Shown in pieces: positions 1-4,277 of a stretch of 6,945 nucleotides of DNA; within the stretch, counting starts at the first letter, position 1; the number at the start of each line of letters is the position of its first letter. The notes below the pieces were generated by a model that was not told the origin of the DNA, searched no databases, and was given only the letters and a program-made list of their open reading frames with translations. Made by a program: the position numbers and the translations under genes. This DNA comes from Pseudomonadota bacterium (GTDB lineage: Bacteria; Pseudomonadota; Gammaproteobacteria; Steroidobacterales; Steroidobacteraceae): contig JAKAZP010000139.1 of the NCBI GenBank assembly GCA_021815905.1, positions 1 through 6,945 of the forward strand, given 5' to 3'.

Positions 1-136
1 GACTGGGAGCCCGCAATGTGTAGAGCTGAACGGCGGCCTGATCGCTGCGCAGCAGCGTCGAGCAGCCGCCGAGCGCCGCGAGCAGCGGCCCGAGGAGCAG
101 GAGCGGCACGAGCGGACGCGGGAGTTCGAACGACAC
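1..136 (-). CDS. ABC-type transport auxiliary lipoprotein (PqiC-like), N-terminal fragment
   Basis: Only the first 45 codons are in the window; the gene continues past the left edge. The visible N-terminus is a bacterial lipoprotein signal peptide: a short polar start, a Leu/Pro-rich hydrophobic stretch (residues 9-22), then the lipobox Leu-Gly-Gly-Cys with Cys25 as the predicted lipidated residue. Ser at +2 suggests sorting to the outer membrane. After it comes VQLYTLRAP, resembling the start of the mature domain in the ABC-type transport auxiliary lipoprotein family (PqiC and relatives). I chose the GTG at 136 because a strong Shine-Dalgarno GAGGTGA (145-139) sits just upstream. A GTG at 142 overlaps the stop of the upstream MCE gene (GTGA) and is the alternative. 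As last visible gene of the MCE operon it probably forms the outer-membrane partner of the MlaD-family protein. The lipoprotein assignment is firm; the family rests on context plus a short segment. Confidence 0.8.
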   Translation of the reverse strand, partial: MSFELPRPLVPLLLLGPLLAALGGCSTLLRSDQAAVQLYTLRAPS

Positions 137-138
137 GG

Positions 139-1068
139 TCACCTCGGTATCTGCACGCCGCGGGTCGCGGGCTGATAGAGCAGCTGCGAAGGATTGCTGC
201 GCAGGCTCTGAGTGAGCTCCCGGAGCGACTTCGCGGCGGCATCTCCCTGGCGTACGAAGCGCTCGATCTCGGGCAGGCTCACGCGCGTGAACGAGCGCAC
301 GTCGGCGCGGTTTTCCGAGATCATCGCATCGAGCTCGCCGGTCGCGCGCGAGAGGTTGTCGGCCACCGTCTGCAGTCGGCGGACGGTCGTCAGGATCTGC
401 GGCGCCGCGGTCGACATCACCCCGCGCGCGCGGCTCGCGGCGCCCCCGAGCTGCGCGGTCGCCGTGCCGAGCTGTCGCAGGAGCGAGTTGACGTTGCGCA
501 CGGTCTGCGGGAGCGCGTGGCTCGCCTGCGAGAAGTCATCGATGCTGCGCGAGAGCTCGGCGATGTTGCGGGAGCTCAACAGCCGGTCGAGCCGCTCGAT
601 GACGCCGCCGGCGGCCGCCGTGAGATGCGGCAGCTGCGCCATGAAGATGTCGAACTGCGAGGGTGCCGAGCGGATCACGGGGTACCTGATGCCGGACACC
701 GAAGGCGGCGCGGGCTTCGCCGACTGCTGGAGGTCGATGTACAGCAGGCCCGTCACGCCCTGCAGGTTGAGCTCCGCGACCGTGCGGTCGGAGATCGGCG
801 CGCTCGAGTTGATGGCCGCGACCACCTCGACGCGGCCCGCATTGCGCGGATCGATGCGCATGTCGACCACGCGGCCGACCCGCACGCCGAGGTAGCGCAC
901 CGCGGCGCCGCGCTCCAGGCCGCTCACGCTGCCGTTGAAGTAGATCTCGTAATGGTGGTAGCTCTGCCGGACGCGATTGCCCGAATACCAGAACACGAAC
1001 AGCGCCGCGACCAGCCCCACGACCAGCACGAACGCCCCTACCGCGGCGTAGTTCGCCTCACGCTCCAT
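139..1068 (-). CDS. MlaD-family (MCE domain) periplasmic protein of lipid ABC transporter
   Basis: This 309-residue protein has the standard layout of MCE proteins: a short cytoplasmic N-terminus, one membrane anchor (about residues 9-28), and a single MCE domain (about 38-115) with the typical GxxxGLERGAAVRYLGVRVGRV-like core and GVTGLLYIDL strand. Beyond it, residues about 150-290 are predicted mostly helical, rich in Ala/Leu/Ser/Arg, and the end carries PSQLLYQP...GVQIP, which I recall from relatives in such operons. Family members form hexameric rings in the periplasm that pass lipids between the inner-membrane permease and the outer membrane. E. coli MlaD is much shorter (about 180 residues), so the tail is a real difference; it resembles the helical needle of PqiB more than MlaD. 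The ATG overlaps the end of the ATPase gene by 11 nt and has the Shine-Dalgarno AGGTGAA at 1077-1071. The substrate cannot be told from sequence; I give no symbol because orthology to E. coli mlaD is not established. Confidence 0.93.
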   Translation of the reverse strand: MEREANYAAVGAFVLVVGLVAALFVFWYSGNRVRQSYHHYEIYFNGSVSGLERGAAVRYLGVRVGRVVDMRIDPRNAGRVEVVAAINSSAPISDRTVAELNLQGVTGLLYIDLQQSAKPAPPSVSGIRYPVIRSAPSQFDIFMAQLPHLTAAAGGVIERLDRLLSSRNIAELSRSIDDFSQASHALPQTVRNVNSLLRQLGTATAQLGGAASRARGVMSTAAPQILTTVRRLQTVADNLSRATGELDAMISENRADVRSFTRVSLPEIERFVRQGDAAAKSLRELTQSLRSNPSQLLYQPATRGVQIPR

Positions 1069-1828
1069 GGTTCACCTGCGCACGCGAGCGCGCGCGCTCG
1101 CCATGAAAGTACGCCTGGATCCAGGGATGGGGATGATCGACGATGCGCTCGAGCGTATCGACCTCCATCCGCTTGTCGACGATCACCCCGACCCGGGTGC
1201 AGGTCCGGAAGATCGAATCCAGGTCGTGTGTGATCATCACCACGGTCAGACGCAACTCTCTTTGCAGGTACAGCATCAGCTCGTCGAATTCCGCGGCCGA
1301 GATCGGATCGAGTCCGGAGGTCGGCTCATCGAGGAACAGCAGCGGCGGGTCGAGCGCCAGGGCGCGCGCCAGGGCGGCTCGCTTGACCATGCCCCCCGAG
1401 AGCTGTGCAGGATATTTCCGCGCGGCATCCGGGGGAAGGCCCACCAGGCGAATCTTGAGCATCGCGAGCTCGTCGCGCGCCGCGGGCTCGAGCTCGAGGT
1501 GCTCGATCATGGGCAGCTGCACGTTCTGCAGCACCGTGAGCGAGGAATAGAGCGCCCCCTGCTGGAACGTGACCCCGTAGCGCGCCTTGACGGACTTCAG
1601 CGCCGCCCCCGAGAGCCGCGTGATGTCCATGCCGCCGAGCCGGATCACGCCCGCCTGCGGCCGCTGCAGCCCCAGAATGCTCCTGAGCAGCACCGACTTG
1701 CCGGTGCCCGAGCCGCCGACGATGCCGAAGACCTCCTCCTCGCGCACCCGCAGGTCGAGGCCCTCGTGCACGACCTGCTCGCCGAAGCGGTTGACGAGTC
1801 CGGTCACTTCCAGGATCGGGTAGATCAA
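1058..1828 (-). CDS. MlaF-type ABC transporter ATP-binding protein
   Basis: This is the cytoplasmic ATPase that powers the MCE lipid transporter. With the start chosen here it is 256 residues, normal for the family. All nucleotide-binding motifs are intact: Walker A GGSGTGKS (38-45), Q-loop Gln89 (FQQGALYSSLTV), ABC signature LSGGM (143-147), Walker B LLFLDEP (163-169), D-loop SGLD (171-174) and switch His201. The FQQGALYSSLTV and LSGGMVKRAALARA segments are typical of the MlaF/Mkl subgroup. Start choice: there is no in-frame ATG before the conserved N-terminus. The best codon is the TTG at 1828-1826, whose last two bases form part of the permease stop (TTGA), with GGAG eight bases upstream. 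A longer reading frame runs through to 2914 but is only an out-of-frame shadow of the permease gene. The end overlaps the MCE gene by 11 nt, so expression is probably coupled along the operon. Confidence 0.93.
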   Translation of the reverse strand: MIYPILEVTGLVNRFGEQVVHEGLDLRVREEEVFGIVGGSGTGKSVLLRSILGLQRPQAGVIRLGGMDITRLSGAALKSVKARYGVTFQQGALYSSLTVLQNVQLPMIEHLELEPAARDELAMLKIRLVGLPPDAARKYPAQLSGGMVKRAALARALALDPPLLFLDEPTSGLDPISAAEFDELMLYLQRELRLTVVMITHDLDSIFRTCTRVGVIVDKRMEVDTLERIVDHPHPWIQAYFHGERARSRAQVNHGA

Positions 1829-2970
1829 ATCCCGAGCTCCATGAACAGCACCGCGAACACGGCATCGGCGAGGATGACGAGAAAGATCGCCTGCACCACC
1901 GCGACCGTGGTGAGCCGCCCGAGCTCGCGCGAGGAGCCGCGCACCTGCATGCCGCGGTGGGTGCCGGCGAGTGCGATGAGGACGGCGAACACCGGCGCCT
2001 TGAGGAGTCCCACCCAGAACGTGGTGCCGGAGATGGCGTGGCTCACGCGGTTGATGTACTGGTCGAGCGGAATGTGCAGCAGATAGCCGCAGAGCACCGC
2101 GCCGCCCGCGAGGCCCACGATGTCCGCGATCACCGTGAGCAGCGGCAGCGCGATGACGAGCCCGAGCACCCGCGGCAACACCAGCGCCTCGAACGGGTCC
2201 ACGCCCGTCGCCTCGAGGGCATCGACCTCCTCGTTGAGACGCATGGAGCCGATCTCGGCGGCGAACGCGCTGCCGGAACGGCCGGCCACGATGATGGCGG
2301 TGAGCAGCACGCCGAGCTCGCGCAGCACTCCGATGGCCACGAGGTCGACCACGAAGATCTCGGCTCCGAAGCTGCGCAGCTGCTGCGCGCTCATGTAGGC
2401 GATGATCACGCTGATGAGGAACGCGATGAGCGCGACGATCGGAATGGCGGTGATGCCGGTGTCGTAGACGTGGCGCGCCACCGCGGTCGGGCGCACCGAC
2501 TTCAGGCGCAGCAGCGAGCGCGCGGCCGTCGTGCACAGCCGCCCGAGAAAGGCCACGCCCGAGAATGCGTCGGTTCCGAGCGCCACGGCGCGGCGGCCGA
2601 TGAAAGCGAGCGAGCGCTCCCCGGGCGCCTCGCCGAGCGCCGATCCGCGGGACGTCCCGGCGCCGGCCGGCGCGCCCGCGCGAGGCTCGGGGCTCAGTGT
2701 CTGCTCCACCAGACGCAGTTGATCGGGAGGGGCCCCGGCGAACTGCACCTCGATGCCCGCTCCCCGCGCGCGGCGCAGGAATTCGCGCAACCGCCACGCC
2801 CCCGTGAGATCGAGCGCGGCGAGCCCGCCGGTCCCCACCTCGAGCCGGCGCGCGCCGGACAGATCGATCGCGGCGAGCGCCGCATCGATCGCGGGATACT
2901 CGAGCGAGCGCCACTCCCCGGTGAGCTCGAGCGCGAGCCCTCCCTCCGTGCGGCGCACCTGCAGCAGCAT
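1825..2970 (-). CDS. STAS domain-MlaE permease fusion protein
   Basis: From the ATG at 2970 the protein has 381 residues. Residues 1 to about 95 form a STAS domain, the role played by separate MlaB in E. coli; the LDLTGAWRL segment (53-61) has Thr56 at the place of the conserved STAS Ser/Thr. After a low-complexity Ala/Gly/Pro linker (about 96-118) comes an MlaE-type permease (about 125-381) with several hydrophobic helices and the family signature LRELG...AGRSGSAFAAEIG (216-241), followed by MRLNEEVDALEATGVDP (243-259). The permease dimer takes lipid from or delivers it to the inner membrane, with the ATPase below and the MCE ring above. The start is supported by GAGGAGG at 2988-2982, 11 nt away. 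A longer open frame up to 3195 is rejected because the extra part is Arg-rich, non-conserved and overlaps the mdh promoter. This is the first gene of the leftward operon. Confidence 0.92.
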   Translation of the reverse strand: MLLQVRRTEGGLALELTGEWRSLEYPAIDAALAAIDLSGARRLEVGTGGLAALDLTGAWRLREFLRRARGAGIEVQFAGAPPDQLRLVEQTLSPEPRAGAPAGAGTSRGSALGEAPGERSLAFIGRRAVALGTDAFSGVAFLGRLCTTAARSLLRLKSVRPTAVARHVYDTGITAIPIVALIAFLISVIIAYMSAQQLRSFGAEIFVVDLVAIGVLRELGVLLTAIIVAGRSGSAFAAEIGSMRLNEEVDALEATGVDPFEALVLPRVLGLVIALPLLTVIADIVGLAGGAVLCGYLLHIPLDQYINRVSHAISGTTFWVGLLKAPVFAVLIALAGTHRGMQVRGSSRELGRLTTVAVVQAIFLVILADAVFAVLFMELGI

Positions 2971-2981
2971 GCCGACTTTCG

Positions 2982-2988
2982 CCTCCTC
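2982..2988 (-). promoter_or_regulatory. Shine-Dalgarno of the STAS-MlaE permease gene
   Basis: GAGGAGG on the minus strand, 11 nt upstream of the ATG at 2970. The spacing is slightly long, but no other start codon lies closer in frame. It decides the start between the conserved MLLQVRR N-terminus and a spurious 75-codon extension. Confidence 0.6.
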
Positions 2989-3008
2989 GCGGCTCAGCCG
3001 CCGCTGCC

Positions 3009-3099
3009 TGACGGCTCGGCCATCGCGCGCACGGACGCGCGGCTCATTACCCGCTCGAACACCTGAGATGCTCCTCTCGCTCGCCGAGTGACGGCTCGG
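3009..3099. repeat. 11-bp direct repeat in the divergent intergenic region
   Basis: TGACGGCTCGG occurs at 3009-3019 and again at 3089-3099, with the two copies starting 80 bp apart. The right copy is part of a small inverted repeat, CCGAG-N6-CTCGG (3084-3099). Both copies lie in the non-coding stretch between the permease start and mdh. They could be binding sites for a regulator of the leftward operon, but they could also be chance in GC-rich sequence. No known operator is recognised. Confidence 0.4.
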
Positions 3100-3166
3100 G
3101 CCGCGGATGCGGGATGATAGTCGGGATCCATGCCGCGCGCCCGCGCGGCGGCCCCCGAGGCCCGGT

Positions 3167-3196
3167 TTGAGCCCGTGCCGAGCCCGCGGGTACAAT
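3167..3196 (+). promoter_or_regulatory. Probable sigma70-type promoter of mdh
   Basis: TTGAGC (3167-3172) and TACAAT (3191-3196) are separated by 18 bp and match the -35 and -10 consensus at 4/6 and 5/6 positions. They stand out in an otherwise very GC-rich region. Transcription would start near 3203, giving a leader of about 29 nt before the mdh ATG. This position also argues against starting mdh at the upstream in-frame ATG at 3130. No equally good promoter was found for the leftward operon in the same intergenic region; TATCAT on the minus strand (3119-3114) is a weak candidate -10 without a -35. Confidence 0.6.
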
Positions 3197-3231
3197 CACC
3201 GCCCTTTTCCGCCTCGCTCGCGAATCACGCC

Positions 3232-4212
3232 ATGAAGCCAGTCTTGAACGTCGCGATCACCGGCGCCGCCGGGCAGATCGGCTATGCCCTCGCCTTCCGC
3301 GTCGCCTCCGGACAGCTCCTCGGGCCCGATCAGCCCGTGAGCCTCCACCTCCTCGAGGTCACCCCGGCGCTGCAGGCGCTCAACGGAGTCGTGATGGAGC
3401 TTTCCGACTGCGCCTTTCCGCTGCTGCAGCGGATCGAGGCGACGGATGACGCCAGGATCGCCTTCCGCGACTGCCACGTGGCGCTGCTGGTCGGCGCCCG
3501 CCCGCGAGGTCCCGGGATGGAGCGCAAGGACCTGCTGCTCGCGAATGCGCAGATCTTCTGCGCCCAGGGCAAGGCGCTCAACGAGGCGGCGGATCGCAGC
3601 GTCAAGGTGCTGGTGGTCGGCAACCCCGCCAATACCAACGCGCTCATCGCCCGCGCCAACGCCCCGGAGCTCAACTCGCGCAACTTCACCGCGATGACCC
3701 GTCTCGATCACAACCGCGCGCTGTCGCAGCTCGCGCAGAAGACCGGCGCGCACGTGACGGAAGTGCGCCGCATGATCATCTGGGGGAATCACTCGGCGAC
3801 GCAGTACCCCGACCTCAATCATGCGCTGGTCCAGGGCCGGCCCGCCCGCGGGCGCGTGGAGGCCGCCTGGGTGGAGCAGACCTTCATCCCGCTCGTGCAG
3901 CAGCGCGGCGCTGCCATCATCAAGGCGCGCGGAGCCTCCTCCGCCGCGTCGGCGGCCTCCGCCGCCATCGATCACGTCCACACCTGGCTGCATGGCACGG
4001 CCGAGGGCGACTGGGTGAGCATGGCGGTACCCTCCGACGGCAGCTACGGCATCCCCGAGGGAGTGATCTACTCGTATCCGGTCACCACCCGGGGCGGGGA
4101 GTACCGGATCGTGCCGGGCCTGTCGGTCGACGAGGCGAGCCGCAAGCGCATGGATGCGACCCTCGGGGAGCTGCGCGAGGAGCGCGAAGGGGTCAAGGCC
4201 CTGCTCGGATGA
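3232..4212 (+). CDS. mdh: Malate dehydrogenase (NAD-dependent, type I)
   Basis: Malate dehydrogenase interconverts malate and oxaloacetate in the cytoplasm with NAD(H), a TCA and glyoxylate cycle step. The 326-residue product has the family's usual length. Visible features: the Rossmann glycine motif GAAGQIG (11-17); acidic Glu42 at the end of the second strand, favouring NAD over NADP; the substrate loop [12 protein letters not shown] (89-100) with Arg92 and Arg98; GNPANTN (130-136); TRLDHNR (156-162) with Asp159 and Arg162; and catalytic His187 in [11 protein letters not shown]. The Ala/Ser-rich run [12 protein letters not shown] (234-245) is normal for this family. The ATG at 3232 fits the conserved N-terminus and lies downstream of a good promoter. 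No clear Shine-Dalgarno precedes it. It is transcribed divergently from the lipid-transport operon, with fadE 65 bp downstream in the same direction. No terminator with a T-run follows, so read-through into fadE is possible. Confidence 0.97.
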   Translation: MKPVLNVAITGAAGQIGYALAFRVASGQLLGPDQPVSLHLLEVTPALQALNGVVMELSDCAFPLLQRIEATDDARIAFRDCHVALLVGARPRGPGMERKDLLLANAQIFCAQGKALNEAADRSVKVLVVGNPANTNALIARANAPELNSRNFTAMTRLDHNRALSQLAQKTGAHVTEVRRMIIWGNHSATQYPDLNHALVQGRPARGRVEAAWVEQTFIPLVQQRGAAIIKARGASSAASAASAAIDHVHTWLHGTAEGDWVSMAVPSDGSYGIPEGVIYSYPVTTRGGEYRIVPGLSVDEASRKRMDATLGELREEREGVKALLG

Positions 4213-4227
4213 GCCGGGTGCCGGCGG

Positions 4228-4236
4228 TGCTATAGT
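4228..4236 (+). promoter_or_regulatory. Probable extended -10 promoter of fadE
   Basis: TGCTATAGT at 4228-4236 fits an extended -10 element (TGn followed by TATAGT, 5/6 to consensus). There is no convincing -35 box at the expected distance, which is usual for extended -10 promoters. Transcription would begin near 4243, just before the stem-loop, leaving a leader of about 35 nt. It suggests that fadE can be transcribed independently of mdh. No PsrA-like (GAAAC-N4-GTTTC) site is visible nearby. Confidence 0.5.
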
Positions 4237-4244
4237 CCGGGCAG

Positions 4245-4260
4245 GCCGCCCCGGGGCGGC
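4245..4260 (+). other. Perfect 16-bp GC palindrome (stem-loop) in the fadE leader
   Basis: Eight bases pair perfectly with the next eight (GCCGCCCC/GGGGCGGC), all G/C. In RNA it would form a stem of about six pairs with a four-base loop. It lacks a following T-run, so it is not a standard intrinsic terminator for mdh. If the predicted fadE transcript starts near 4243, the hairpin would be at its very 5' end, where it might stabilise the message. Function is inferred only. Confidence 0.45.
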
Positions 4261-4266
4261 GGCGCC

Positions 4267-4272
4267 GAAGGA
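4267..4272 (+). promoter_or_regulatory. Shine-Dalgarno of fadE
   Basis: GAAGGA lies five bases before the ATG at 4278. Together with the hydrophobic N-terminus it fixes the fadE start. Confidence 0.7.
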
Positions 4273-4277
4273 CTCCC

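Noticed and set aside
16..1233. A 405-codon plus-strand frame opposite the MCE gene
   Set aside because: The product is Arg/Ala-rich without any family features, while the minus strand gives a clear MCE protein. It is a composition artefact.
1829..2914. Upstream extension of the ATPase frame through the permease gene, which would give a 618-residue fusion
   Set aside because: The added part is Arg/Ala-rich nonsense, out of frame with the real permease, and the permease frame has its own stop at 1825-1827. The ATPase domain alone has normal family length.
3111..3129. GATAGT (3116-3121) as a second plus-strand promoter and TATCAT (3119-3114) as a minus-strand promoter
   Set aside because: These overlap each other, and neither has a convincing -35 element at the right spacing. 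The evidence is too weak to list as features.
2971..3195. N-terminal extension of the permease to an ATG at 3195
   Set aside because: The extra 75 residues are Arg-rich and non-conserved in character, they overlap the mdh promoter, and a strong Shine-Dalgarno sits before the ATG at 2970.
3130..3231. N-terminal extension of mdh to an ATG at 3130
   Set aside because: It would add 34 Arg/Ala/Pro-rich residues before the conserved Rossmann start, and the best promoter (3167-3196) lies inside it.
3931..3966. Ala/Ser-rich run in malate dehydrogenase as a possible low-complexity insertion
   Set aside because: The [12 protein letters not shown] segment corresponds to a conserved helix start present in this malate dehydrogenase family, so it is not an insertion.
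4245..4260. Intrinsic terminator of mdh
   Set aside because: The stem is strong but no T-run follows, and it lies downstream of a probable fadE -10 element. I recorded it as a leader stem-loop instead.
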